NCBI RefSeq assembly: GCF_014204985.1
Contig: NZ_JACHMP010000001.1
Coordinates: forward strand, 4,960,001-5,024,000
DNA: 64,000 bases
Source: Streptosporangium becharense
GTDB taxonomy: Bacteria > Actinomycetota > Actinomycetes > Streptosporangiales > Streptosporangiaceae
Reading direction: 5' to 3'
Each line of letters begins with the position of its first letter. The stretch's first letter is position 1. The position numbers and the translations under genes are program-made. The notes under the pieces were generated by a model, which made no database searches, was not told where the DNA came from, and worked only from the letters and a program-made list of their open reading frames with translations. This document shows, one piece after another, positions 40,700 through 49,126 of the stretch.

Positions 40700-42112
40700 C
40701 TACTTCCCGGCGGCCAGCTTGAACCCGCCCCGGCTCAGCGAGATCAGCTCGGGGGCGACCTTCGACTCGTCGAGCGGCTTGGCGGGGTCGTTCGTCAGCA
40801 CGGTGACCAGGTACGTCTTCCCCTTGGCGGAGCGGGCGAAGAACGACATGTCCAGGACGCCGAGCTCGGAGCCGCCCTTGGCCCACACCGTCGGCCACTT
40901 CCTGCGGTTCAGGCCGAGGCCCAGGTCGTTGACCGACATGGCGTCGGCGACCTGCTTGCCGTTCAGCTCGGCCAGCCCGGCGTAGGCGCGGCAGACGTCG
41001 CGCGGCGAGCCGAACCACTCCACCGTGCCGATCTCGCGGGGCCTGTCCCAGGGCTTGATGTCCTTCAGCTCCTGCTTGGCGACGGTCTCCTCCAGGTACA
41101 CACGCTTGCCGGCGACGTCGAGGCCCGCGTAGGTCCGGGCCTGCTGGGGGTGGTTCACGCCCTTGAGCAGGAACAGCTCCTTGGTGGTGAGGAAGGGGAT
41201 GTTCAGGTTCGCGTGCTTGGACCAGCGGCGCATCGTGGTCTCCACGGCCTCGCGGCCGACGGTGTGGATCAGCAGGTCGGTGGCGGTGTTGTCGCTGATG
41301 GAGATCATCAGCCGGGCCGCCTCGCGGACCGTGGTGGTGCTGTCGTCGGGCTGGTTGTTCAGCCCGCCCTCACCCGCGCTCCGCCACTCCGGCTTGATCG
41401 TGAGCTCGGTGTCCCAGCTCAGCTCACCGGCGCGGATCTTCTCGGCCACGGCACCCAGCACGTAGACCTTGAAGATCGAGCCCAGCGGCTGGACCTTGTC
41501 CGGCGCGACCGCGTGCGCCACCCTGCACCGGCCGTCCGCGTCGATCTCGGCGGCCAGGAAGCCCACGTTGGGTGCCACCCTGCGCAGCCGGGCGTCGAGC
41601 TCCTTCCAGCTCTTCGGCGCGGCCGGGATCTTCGGCTCGGGGGGTGCGACCAGGAGCAGCTCGATCTTCCCCTTCTTGTCCACGCCGATCCGGAAGGTGA
41701 AGGTCTCCCCGGCGAGCTTTCCGGTGCCGGCCAGCGCGGTGGGCGTCACCTTGGTGAACGTCGCCAGACGGAACCCGGCCGCCTGCTTCAGGAAGTCGTT
41801 GAACCCCTGGGGCGTCACCGACGCGAGGTAGGCGGCGTTGAAGTGCTCGCGCAGCTCGCTCTCCGCGATCGGGGCTCGCGACAGGGCCTCCAGGAACCAG
41901 CGCAGCTGCCGCCCGGCGGGGCTGTCCGGGATCTCCGGCGCGGCCGAGACCTCCGCCCCCGTGGCGGAGACCCCGGTGGAGACCCCGGTGGAGGCCCCGG
42001 CGGAGGCCGTGGCCGGGGCGGTGAGGGCCGCCGCGGGCAGCGCCATCGCGGGGACGGCCGCCGCCGCCAGGGCGAGGGCGAGCAGACGCTTCGACCGGAA
42101 CGGCAACCGCAT
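40700..42112 (-). CDS. Secreted class A beta-lactamase-like serine hydrolase
   Basis: 470 aa from the ATG at 42112, which follows a strong AAGGAGAA site. The frame is open to 42352. The signal peptide is MRLPFRSKRLLALALAAAAVP...ALPAAALTA. An NTF2-like or uncharacterised N-terminal region (residues 60-165, DFLKQAAGFRLATFTKV) precedes a penicillin-recognising domain with Ser212-I-F-Lys215 in place of STFK, Ser273-D-Asn275 and Lys412-G-G. These are the three class A/PBP motifs, but I see no clear Glu166-type omega loop, so it may be an esterase- or PBP-like relative rather than a true beta-lactamase. It is divergent from the histidine kinase gene. Confidence 0.82.
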   Translation of the reverse strand: MRLPFRSKRLLALALAAAAVPAMALPAAALTAPATASAGASTGVSTGVSATGAEVSAAPEIPDSPAGRQLRWFLEALSRAPIAESELREHFNAAYLASVTPQGFNDFLKQAAGFRLATFTKVTPTALAGTGKLAGETFTFRIGVDKKGKIELLLVAPPEPKIPAAPKSWKELDARLRRVAPNVGFLAAEIDADGRCRVAHAVAPDKVQPLGSIFKVYVLGAVAEKIRAGELSWDTELTIKPEWRSAGEGGLNNQPDDSTTTVREAARLMISISDNTATDLLIHTVGREAVETTMRRWSKHANLNIPFLTTKELFLLKGVNHPQQARTYAGLDVAGKRVYLEETVAKQELKDIKPWDRPREIGTVEWFGSPRDVCRAYAGLAELNGKQVADAMSVNDLGLGLNRRKWPTVWAKGGSELGVLDMSFFARSAKGKTYLVTVLTNDPAKPLDESKVAPELISLSRGGFKLAAGK

Positions 42113-42416
42113 GATGTTCTCCTTCGGGAAAGGGGATCCGGAGAATCCGGGGGACCGGCCGCCCTGCGGCGACCTCACTGAATCGACCGGCCGTCCGGTG
42201 GCTCCGGTCGCCCGGCCCGGCGCTCTCACCCGGCTGGGTGGCGTTCCGGCGGTCCTGGCGACCGGCCACCCGTCCGGCGGCCTTGATCCGAAACTAGGCG
42301 CCGGCTCCGTGCCGGACCACCCGGCCGTCCTCCGTTCCACGGGGTGCGGCAAACTGCACCCGGTGTGCGGACAACCTCATGGACAGCGGGAGGCGGAGCA
42401 GGTCACCCTGCCGTTC
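42113..42416. other. Divergent promoter region, no gene seen
   Basis: 304 bp between the divergent serine hydrolase and histidine kinase genes. I see no inverted repeat or small gene that I can support. Confidence 0.4.
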
Positions 42417-44183
42417 ATGACCTCAACGGCCAGGGCCGGCGTACTGGCCGCATCGATCGCCGGCGTGGCCGCGGCCGGGATCGTCACGGGCTCGCTGCTG
42501 GAGACCGGCCTGCCCGTGCCCTTCACCCAGTGGCTGTTCATCGGGATGTGCCTGGCGCTGCCCGCGGTCGGCTGGCTCATCGCCGCCCGGCGCCCGGACA
42601 ACCCCTACGGCTGGCTGCTGCTGGTCACCGCCCTCTGCCTGGGGATGGGCGGCCTCGGCGCGGGTGCCCTGCTGTCGGCCGCGGTCCAGGGCCCGCCGGC
42701 GGTCGTCGCGGCCCTGCTGGCCTCGCTGTTCCACGTTTTCTACGGGCTGAGCTGGGTCTTCGTCCCGCTGCTCTTCCCCGACGGCCGGCTGCCCTCGCGG
42801 CGCTGGCGCACCGGTGCGCGGGTCGCCGCCGCGGGGATCGCCGTCTGGTGGCTGGGCATCCTGCTGTCGCCCGACCAGGTCTACCTGCCGGTCTTCCAGC
42901 GCGGCAACCCCCTGGGGTTCGACGGCACGGCCGGTCTGCTGGCCGCGGCCGCCGGCGGGCTCGGTCAGACGACGACCTTCCTGGTCGCGCTGGCCGTGCT
43001 GGTCTCCCTCGTTCTGCGCTGGCGACGCGGCACCCCCGCCGAGCGTCGCCTGCTGCGCTGGATGATCGCCGGCTCGGTGGTCACGCTGAGCGGGTTCGTG
43101 ACGCTGACGTTCTTCGAGGTTCCCGCGCAGGGGACGGTGACGCTGGTCATCCTGGTCACCCAGATGGCCGCGCTGCCCGCGGTGATCGCGGCGGCGGTGT
43201 TCCGGCACAACCTCCTCGACCTCCGGGTGGGGATCCGGGGTTCGCGGTTCTTCCTCGTCTTCGACCTGCGTCCGACCGTGGACGAGCTGCTGACCGAGCT
43301 CGGCCCGGCGCTGGAGGAGGCCGAGCCGGTGGAGCAGCTGGGCCGTCTCGCCGAGGCGGTGCGCGCGAGCCTGGAGATCCGGTGGGCGGCGGTCGAGCTC
43401 ACGGACGGCACCCGGGTGGTGGCCGGCAAGGAGGAGGGGGAGGCCGTGCTCACCGTCCCGGCCGGGCCGGGGAGCATCGTGTGCGGCCCCCGCACCGCCG
43501 GGCGGCTCACCGCCGAGGACCGCAGGCTGCTCAGCTCGTTCGCGGTGCCGATCGGGCTGGCGATCCAGAGCGCGGCCCTGGCCGGGCGGCTGGTCAACGC
43601 GCAGGAGGCCGAGCGGCGCCGGATCGAACGCAACATCCACGACGGCGTCCAGCAGCAGCTCGTCGCGCTGATCGCGGGCCTGGAGCTGGCCCGCGCCACC
43701 GGCGGCGGGCCCGACAGCCTGGCGCTGCTGCGCGAGCAGGCCCGGCAGACCCTCACCGACCTGCGGGAGCTCGCGGCGGGTATCCACCCCTCCGTGCTCA
43801 GTCAGGGCGGGCTGGCCGAGGCGATCGAGGAGCGCTGCTCGCGGCTCCCGGTGGCCACGACCGTGGCCGTCGATCCCGGGCTCCGCGCGCGGCGCTTCCG
43901 TGACGAGATCGAGGGAGCGGTGTACTTCACGGTCAGCGAGGCCGTCGCCAACGCGCTCAAGCACGCCGGGGCCTCCCGGATCGAGGTGCGGCTGGCCGAG
44001 GGGACCGGGCGGCTGCGGGCCGAGGTGTCGGACGACGGCAGGGGTTTCGACCCGGCGGTGACCGCCCGCCGTGGCCTGGGGCCGCTGGCCGACCGGCTGA
44101 CCGCCCTCGGCGGCGGCCTCGACGTCTCCTCCGAGCCCGGCGGGGGGACCCGCCTGCGCGCCTGGGTCCCGGTCGCCGCGTGA
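42417..44183 (+). CDS. Sensor histidine kinase, NarL-partner type (HisKA_3)
   Basis: 588 aa. Six or so membrane helices in the first 270 residues form an integral membrane sensor. A GAF-like cytoplasmic segment follows, then the dimerisation and phosphorylation domain with His408 (RIERNIHDGVQQQL). The ATPase has an N-box (SEAVANALKHA) and a G1 box (DDGRGFD). This H-box type pairs with NarL/LuxR response regulators, yet none is adjacent: the next gene is convergent and encodes an AraC-type protein. ATG 42417 is chosen; a GTG at 42363 is possible. The natural signal is unknown. Confidence 0.85.
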   Translation: MTSTARAGVLAASIAGVAAAGIVTGSLLETGLPVPFTQWLFIGMCLALPAVGWLIAARRPDNPYGWLLLVTALCLGMGGLGAGALLSAAVQGPPAVVAALLASLFHVFYGLSWVFVPLLFPDGRLPSRRWRTGARVAAAGIAVWWLGILLSPDQVYLPVFQRGNPLGFDGTAGLLAAAAGGLGQTTTFLVALAVLVSLVLRWRRGTPAERRLLRWMIAGSVVTLSGFVTLTFFEVPAQGTVTLVILVTQMAALPAVIAAAVFRHNLLDLRVGIRGSRFFLVFDLRPTVDELLTELGPALEEAEPVEQLGRLAEAVRASLEIRWAAVELTDGTRVVAGKEEGEAVLTVPAGPGSIVCGPRTAGRLTAEDRRLLSSFAVPIGLAIQSAALAGRLVNAQEAERRRIERNIHDGVQQQLVALIAGLELARATGGGPDSLALLREQARQTLTDLRELAAGIHPSVLSQGGLAEAIEERCSRLPVATTVAVDPGLRARRFRDEIEGAVYFTVSEAVANALKHAGASRIEVRLAEGTGRLRAEVSDDGRGFDPAVTARRGLGPLADRLTALGGGLDVSSEPGGGTRLRAWVPVAA

Positions 44184-44258
44184 CCGCCGGGCCTTCGGGC
44201 CCTCACCCGGGCTCTGGATCGGGCCGGCACCGGGTGGTACGGGGTGGCCGCGGCGCCG

Positions 44259-45242
44259 TCACCGGAACATGCGGCCCTGGCCCGAGCCCGCGTGCCGGCC
44301 GCGGAAGGTGCGCCGGTAGGTGTGCGGCGTGGTGCCCAGGCGCCGGGTGAAGTGGTGGCGCAGCGTGGCGACCGAACCGAACCCGGACCGTTCGGCGATG
44401 ACGGCGACCGGTTCGTCGGTGTTCTCGAGATGCCGCTGGGCCAGCTGGACGCGCTGGTCGGTGAGCCACTGGAGCGGGGTGGTGCCGACCTCCCGCTGGA
44501 AGCGGCGGGCGAAGGTACGTGGTGACATGTGGGCCTGCCGGGCCATGCCCTCCACGGACAGCTCCTCGTGCAGGTTGGCCTGCAACCAGGTCAGCAGCGA
44601 CGCGAGGGGGCCGGCACCCGGCTCCCGCTCGGGTCGCTTGATGTACTGGGTCTGGCCCCCGTCCCGGTACGGGGGCGCCACCATGCGCCGGGCGATGTCG
44701 TTGGCGACGGTGCTTCCCTGTTCCTTGCGCACCAGGTGCAGGCAGGTGTCGATTCCGGCGGCGGTCCCGGCGCCGGTGATGACCGGGTCCTCGTCGACGT
44801 AGAGGACGTCCAGTTCCACCTGGGCCCGCGGGTAGCGGCGGGCGAGTTCCGTGCCGTAGCGCCAGTGCGTGGTGCAGCGGCGCCCGTCCAGCAGGCCGGC
44901 CTCGCCGAGCAGGAAGGCGCCGGAACAGATGCTGAGCACCCGGGCGCCACGCTCCGCCGCGGCCCGGAGTGCGGCGAACAGTTCCTCCGGGTACCGCTTG
45001 TCCGGGTCCGCCGCCGGGACGCCGATGAGGTCCGCGGCCTCCAGCCGCTCCAGCCCGTGCGGGGTCTGGACGTGGAAGCCGTGCCTGGTGGGCACGCTCG
45101 TCTCTCCCGTGGGGGAGACGACCGCGAAGTCGTAGACGGGCAGGCCGTCGTCGCCGCGGTCGATCCCGAAGATCTCGCAGAACACGCCGAGCTCGAACGC
45201 GTGCCCGCCGTCGAGGGCGAGGACGGCGACGTTGCGCAGCAT
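44259..45242 (-). CDS. GlxA-family AraC-type transcriptional regulator
   Basis: 327 aa. Residues 1 to about 185 are a DJ-1/PfpI-like sensor domain with the cysteine elbow SICSGAFLLGEAGLL. The C-terminal AraC HTH has SVEGMARQAHMSPRTFARRFQRE and AVIAERSGFGSVATLRHHFTRR. It is divergent from the proline dehydrogenase gene with a 204-bp shared region, so control of that gene is the natural hypothesis. Members often respond to amines, amino acids or nucleophilic metabolites, but the ligand here is unknown. Confidence 0.87.
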   Translation of the reverse strand: MLRNVAVLALDGGHAFELGVFCEIFGIDRGDDGLPVYDFAVVSPTGETSVPTRHGFHVQTPHGLERLEAADLIGVPAADPDKRYPEELFAALRAAAERGARVLSICSGAFLLGEAGLLDGRRCTTHWRYGTELARRYPRAQVELDVLYVDEDPVITGAGTAAGIDTCLHLVRKEQGSTVANDIARRMVAPPYRDGGQTQYIKRPEREPGAGPLASLLTWLQANLHEELSVEGMARQAHMSPRTFARRFQREVGTTPLQWLTDQRVQLAQRHLENTDEPVAVIAERSGFGSVATLRHHFTRRLGTTPHTYRRTFRGRHAGSGQGRMFR

Positions 45243-45446
45243 GGGGCTTCTCCTTGCACGGGGACGGGCGTGGCGCGAGGTACTGGCAGGAATTTCAGCT
45301 TAATAGGCATTTCTGCCACTTTCACGGCAGATGGGCGTCTGAAAGGCTGGCGCCGTAGGCCGATGGCCTCTTACCGGATCACCGGTTTCCCGGCGGGCCG
45401 GCACGGCCGGCCCCTGATCGCTTCACCTTCGACAGCTAGGCACACC

Positions 45447-46406
45447 ATGACGAGCAATTCCTTCACCGGTACCGAGGACGTGTCCACGCAGGCGGCCCAG
45501 GTCCTGCGTAGGCTCGCGCTCGACGAGGACCTCAAGTGGCGGGTGCCCGCGGACCCGGTGCTCGGCCCCATCGCCCGGCGGGTGGCCCGGCGCTTCGTGG
45601 CCGGCGAAAACCTCACCGACGCACTGGAGCGGGTGGCGGAGATCATCGCTGCCGGACACCGGGCGAACGCCGAATACATGGGGGAGAGCTGCCGCGACCC
45701 GCGGCTGGCCATGACGGAGACGGACGTGTTCGTCGACGCCGCCCACCGGCTCCCGCCGGGGTGCTCGCTCTCCCTCGACCTGTCGCACATCGGTCTTGCG
45801 ATCGACGAGGACCTCGCGCTGGAGAACGCCGTCCGGATCGCCCAGGCCACCGCCGGCGCCGGGCGGGAAATGATGATCTCCGCGGAGGGTTCCGACCGCA
45901 CCGACGCGATCCTGACGACGCACCGCAGACTGTGCGAGCGCTTCGACCACGTCGGGGTCACGGTCCAGGCGCGGCTGCACCGCACCGAGGAGGACCTGCA
46001 GGCGCTCCTCGTCCTGCCGGGCCGGATCCGCCTGGTCAAGGGCGCCTTCCTGGAGCCGGAGACCGTCGCCTACGCGCGGGAGGACGCGGCGCTGCCCGCG
46101 GCGTACCTGCGCTACGCCGAGGTGCTGATCGACGCGGGGCACCTGTGCTCGTTCGCCACCCACGACTGGGGGCTGATCCGCCGCATCGACGAGCACCTCG
46201 GCGGGGAGGGACGCGACGACGCGCCGTGGGAGTTCGAGACCCTGCTCGGTCTCGGTCCCGACCGCCTCGCCGCGATGGCCGAGCGGGGCCACCCCACCCG
46301 CGAGTACGTCGTCTTCGGCACTGAGTGGTGGCTCTACGTGTGCAACCGGTTGGCCGAGGACCCCCAGCGCCTGCTCCAGGCGCTCGTCGACGCAGCCTCC
46401 TGCTGA
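45447..46406 (+). CDS. Proline dehydrogenase (short monofunctional PRODH)
   Basis: 319 aa, the size of monofunctional FAD-dependent proline dehydrogenases that make pyrroline-5-carboxylate. Motifs along the TIM barrel are RLVKGAFLEPE, CSFATHDWGLIRRID (FAD and substrate region), EFETLLGLGPDRLAAMAERGH and the substrate-binding WWLYVCNRLAEDP. The usual Arg-Arg pair before LAE is replaced by Cys-Asn-Arg, so only one of the two substrate-carboxylate arginines is retained. A longer frame upstream to 44529 is antisense to the regulator; ATG 45447 is the family start. No P5C dehydrogenase gene is next to it. Confidence 0.82.
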   Translation: MTSNSFTGTEDVSTQAAQVLRRLALDEDLKWRVPADPVLGPIARRVARRFVAGENLTDALERVAEIIAAGHRANAEYMGESCRDPRLAMTETDVFVDAAHRLPPGCSLSLDLSHIGLAIDEDLALENAVRIAQATAGAGREMMISAEGSDRTDAILTTHRRLCERFDHVGVTVQARLHRTEEDLQALLVLPGRIRLVKGAFLEPETVAYAREDAALPAAYLRYAEVLIDAGHLCSFATHDWGLIRRIDEHLGGEGRDDAPWEFETLLGLGPDRLAAMAERGHPTREYVVFGTEWWLYVCNRLAEDPQRLLQALVDAASC

Positions 46407-46436
46407 GCATCGGCGCCGGTTCCGGCGCCGATGCTC
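46405..46436. terminator. Bidirectional terminator, convergent PRODH and SDR genes
   Basis: Perfect 13-bp stem GAGCATCGGCGCC / GGCGCCGATGCTC with loop GGTTCC. It begins inside the PRODH stop codon and lies before the convergent SDR stop. Confidence 0.85.
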
Positions 46437-46466
46437 CCGCGGCCGGGAAGCGGCGGAGTCCGGACC

Positions 46467-47249
46467 CTAGGGTCGCAGCAGGGCCTCGGCGCCGCCGTCG
46501 GCGTAGAGGATCTGGCCGGTCATGAACGCGTTGCCGGGACTCACCGTCCAGGCGAGCAGCGAGGCGACGGCCTCCACGGGGCCGGGGAAGCCCAGCGGCT
46601 GCGGCATCATGGTCTCCACCAGTTCCCGGGCGGCGGGGTCGCCGAAGACGAACTTCCTGGCGGTCTCGGTGTCCACGACGCCCGGGGCGACGGCGTTGAG
46701 CGGGATGCCGGCCCCCGCCCAGTCGGGGCTGACGGCGGCGCTACGCAGCCACCGGTTGAGCGCCAGCTTGCTCGACGGGTAGACGGTGTGGCCGTACCCG
46801 GCCGCGACGACCTTGGCCGCCGCCTCGGCCGCGGCCTCCTCGTCCAGCGACAGGCAGGCGGCGGCCAGGCTCTCGTCTGCCGCGACGACGGCGCTCAGCG
46901 AGGAGACGACGACGGCCCGGGGCCGGTCGGAGCGGGCCAGGAGCGGCCGCACCGCGTCGAGAGTGGCTAGGGTGCCGAAGAAGTTCACCCGTACGGGGGC
47001 CGGGCTCAGGTCACCGACCCCGGCCACGGCCACCAGCCCGTGCACGGTGCCGCCGGAGGCGGCGGCGACGCCTTCGGCCAGCCGCTCGCGGCCTTCCCGC
47101 GTGCCCAGGTCGGCGAGCACGTCGGCGTCGCGCAGGTCACAGCGGATCACCCGGTCGCCCCCCGCGGCGAGGAGATCGGCGGTGGCGGCACCGATGCCGG
47201 AGGCGGCGCCTGTGACGACGTAGGTACGCGGTTCGCTCTTCATGATCAC
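46467..47249 (-). CDS. SDR oxidoreductase, 3-alpha-hydroxysteroid dehydrogenase-like
   Basis: 260-aa short-chain dehydrogenase. The cofactor motif is TGAASGIG, with the acidic CDLRDADVLADL afterwards, favouring NAD(H). The catalytic Tyr and Lys lie in VYPSSKLAL, and the Ser in VVVSSLSA. The combination DLRDA.V.ADL.T.EGR, VNFFGTL, a long insert before YPSSK and the C-terminal DGGAEALLRP follow the pattern of the Comamonas 3-alpha-HSD/carbonyl reductase. Substrate assignment is tentative; it is 40 kb from the sterol operon. GTG 47249 is the longest start and ATG 47243 equally plausible. Confidence 0.82.
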   Translation of the reverse strand: MIMKSEPRTYVVTGAASGIGAATADLLAAGGDRVIRCDLRDADVLADLGTREGRERLAEGVAAASGGTVHGLVAVAGVGDLSPAPVRVNFFGTLATLDAVRPLLARSDRPRAVVVSSLSAVVAADESLAAACLSLDEEAAAEAAAKVVAAGYGHTVYPSSKLALNRWLRSAAVSPDWAGAGIPLNAVAPGVVDTETARKFVFGDPAARELVETMMPQPLGFPGPVEAVASLLAWTVSPGNAFMTGQILYADGGAEALLRP

Positions 47250-47304
47250 GGTGAATACACCCGATGCGTTATATCGTCAATGCGGACGCCCTGCCGCAGG
47301 TGCA

Positions 47305-48246
47305 TCACGAACGCGGCGCCGGGACGTCCCACAGCCGTATCCCGTAGTCCCAGTCCCCGTCGGCGGTGGCCAGCAGGTGTCCGTCCGGATGGAAGGCCGC
47401 AGACCAGACGGCGCCGGTGTGGCCGGTGAACAGCGCGATGAGTCTGCTGGTGGCGACCTCCCACAGCCGTATCCCGTAGTCCCAGCCGGCGGTGGCCAGC
47501 AGATGGCCCTCGGGATGGAAGACCGTCGTGTAGACGGACCTGATGTGGCCGGCGAGCGGCCTTCCGGCGGGCAGGCCGGTGGCGGTGTCCCACAGCTGGG
47601 CCGAGTCGTCCGAGCTCGCGGTGGCCAGCAGGCGGCCCTCGGGGTGGAAGGCCACCGACCAGACGGTGTCGGTGTGGCCGGTGAGCGGGGCTCCGACGGG
47701 CAGGCCGGTGGCGGTGTCCCACAGCCGCACCGTGCGGTCGTCTCCGGCGGCGGCCAGCAGGCGGCCCTCGGGGTGGAAGGCCACCGACAGGGCCCGGCCG
47801 GGGAGGAAGACGCCGACGGGCCGGCCGGTGACCGTGTCCCACAGCCGCGCCGAGTCGTCCCAACCGGCGGTGGCCGACGGATGGCCGTCGGCGGGGGAGG
47901 TCGTCACACGGGCGGACGGTGAGGAGCCGTGCTCGATGAAGGCGACGTGCTCCCGGACGCCGTCCGGCGGAGCGTCCCGCAGGGACATGCACACGTCGGG
48001 CTCGGCGAGTTTCCGCTTGATGTCCTCGACCCTCCCGGAGTCGATGCCCTCGATCGCCAGCAGGTCCCGTTCACTGCGGGCGGTCAGCTCGCCGCAGGTG
48101 TCGATGCCCGCGCGTTTGAGGAGGTTGTACGACCGGACCGTGAGGTTGAGCTCCTCGATGGGCAGGGCCGGATCCCAATCCCCCGGCCCCGGAGGGGGCA
48201 GGCACAGTGGTTCGTCGTCCGTCGTCCATGAATGGCGTAGCGACAC
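47305..48246 (-). CDS. RNA polymerase alpha-CTD-like domain fused to WD40 repeats
   Basis: 313 aa. Residues about 27-82 (LPIEELNLTVRSYNLLKRAG...LLAIEGIDSGRVEDIKRKLAE) are a clear RNA polymerase alpha C-terminal-domain fold. Arg38 and Asn41 match the DNA-contacting Arg265/Asn268 of E. coli alpha; the second DNA-contact loop (LGKKS) is changed to IDSGR. After a linker come five WD units, each ending RLWD, RLWD, QLWD, RLWE or RLWD and containing SVAFHPEGRLLA-type strands, from about residue 120 to the end. Five is fewer than a usual seven-blade propeller. GTG start with GAGGAAGG upstream. Probably a DNA- or transcription-associated scaffold; function unknown. Confidence 0.82.
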   Translation of the reverse strand: MSLRHSWTTDDEPLCLPPPGPGDWDPALPIEELNLTVRSYNLLKRAGIDTCGELTARSERDLLAIEGIDSGRVEDIKRKLAEPDVCMSLRDAPPDGVREHVAFIEHGSSPSARVTTSPADGHPSATAGWDDSARLWDTVTGRPVGVFLPGRALSVAFHPEGRLLAAAGDDRTVRLWDTATGLPVGAPLTGHTDTVWSVAFHPEGRLLATASSDDSAQLWDTATGLPAGRPLAGHIRSVYTTVFHPEGHLLATAGWDYGIRLWEVATSRLIALFTGHTGAVWSAAFHPDGHLLATADGDWDYGIRLWDVPAPRS

Positions 48247-48296
48247 CGCGAGCCTTCCTCGTCCACGCGACCACCCCCTGAGTGATCAGGGGCCGC

Positions 48297-48998
48297 TCAT
48301 CGTAGCGCCGGTGACACGTCACCGGCAGATCCGTCACGGTCGAGGCCCGGCCCCGCGGGAAACCCCCTCACGATGAGCAGCACCCCCAGCGCGACCTCGA
48401 ACAGCCCGCCCGGAACCGACAGGGCCACGCCGATGCCGTAGCCGAGGACCTCGGCGATCGCCCCGATCAGGAAGACGGCGTAGCCGGCCAGTCCCCACAG
48501 CGCCATGAACGCGGGCACCAGCCGGTCGCGCAACAGGACGCGGCAGAACAGCACGCCGCTGATCCCCAGCGCGATCATGGCGATCTGGTAGCTGTAGCGG
48601 TTGCCCTCCTTCGCCACCTGCCCCAGCGCCTCCAGGACGGCGGCCGGGGCGCCGCCGTCGGCCTGCTCCCGGGCGAGCGGCACCACGAGCAGCAGCAGGA
48701 CGACCCCCACGGCCAGCATCACGGCCTCGACCGCCCTGCCGACCAGGTACGCGTAGGCGGAGATCTCGTGGCGCGGCTTCAGCACGGGGAGCACCAGCAC
48801 TCCGATGCCGGCCACCGCGACGGAGTTGACCAGCATCAGCAGCGCTCCCGCCGATATCCGCAGCTGGTGGTCGAGCACGCCGGACAGGGCACCCGCGGTG
48901 CCCGGGCCGGACTCGACCAGGGCGTTGCCCCCGCCGTAGGCGACGAACGCCAGCAGCAACAGGGCACCCACGGTCCGTCCGATGGTTCTTCCTGACAT
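48297..48998 (-). CDS. DUF4386-family membrane protein
   Basis: 233 aa with about six hydrophobic helices and the features of DUF4386: an N-terminal GRTVGALLLLAFVAYGGGNAL helix, LISAGALLMLVNSVAVA-type second helix region, and the central RAVEAVMLAVGVVLLLL. The ATG at 48998 is preceded by AGAGGAG; longer frames upstream add no membrane-protein features. The gene is divergent from a TetR gene over two identical operator palindromes, so it is the likely regulated target. The biochemical role of the family is not known to me. Confidence 0.82.
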   Translation of the reverse strand: MSGRTIGRTVGALLLLAFVAYGGGNALVESGPGTAGALSGVLDHQLRISAGALLMLVNSVAVAGIGVLVLPVLKPRHEISAYAYLVGRAVEAVMLAVGVVLLLLVVPLAREQADGGAPAAVLEALGQVAKEGNRYSYQIAMIALGISGVLFCRVLLRDRLVPAFMALWGLAGYAVFLIGAIAEVLGYGIGVALSVPGGLFEVALGVLLIVRGFPAGPGLDRDGSAGDVSPALR

Positions 48999-49066
48999 GG
49001 CTCCTCTTCCCGCACGAGGGGTGGCGGGACACGGCCGGTGTCCTTCCGCCATGACGAACCCCTCTT

Positions 49067-49101
49067 CGTACTTAGTACGGGAAGGTATCGTACAAAGTAC
49101 G
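49067..49101. promoter_or_regulatory. Two identical TetR operator palindromes
   Basis: CGTAC-TTA-GTACG at 49067-49079 and CGTAC-AAA-GTACG at 49089-49101. The centres are 22 bp apart, about two helical turns, so two TetR dimers could bind the same face. They lie between the divergent DUF4386 and TetR genes and just before the TetR start. Confidence 0.8.
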
Positions 49102-49126
49102 AAATGGCTATCGTCCGGGAGATGAA

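Noticed and set aside
42113-42352. Upstream extension of the serine hydrolase frame to 42352
   Set aside because: The ATG at 42112 has a strong ribosome site and begins a clear signal peptide, while the extension is not signal-like.
44529-45446. N-terminal extension of the proline dehydrogenase frame
   Set aside because: It is antisense to the GlxA-type regulator, and the family start is at ATG 45447.
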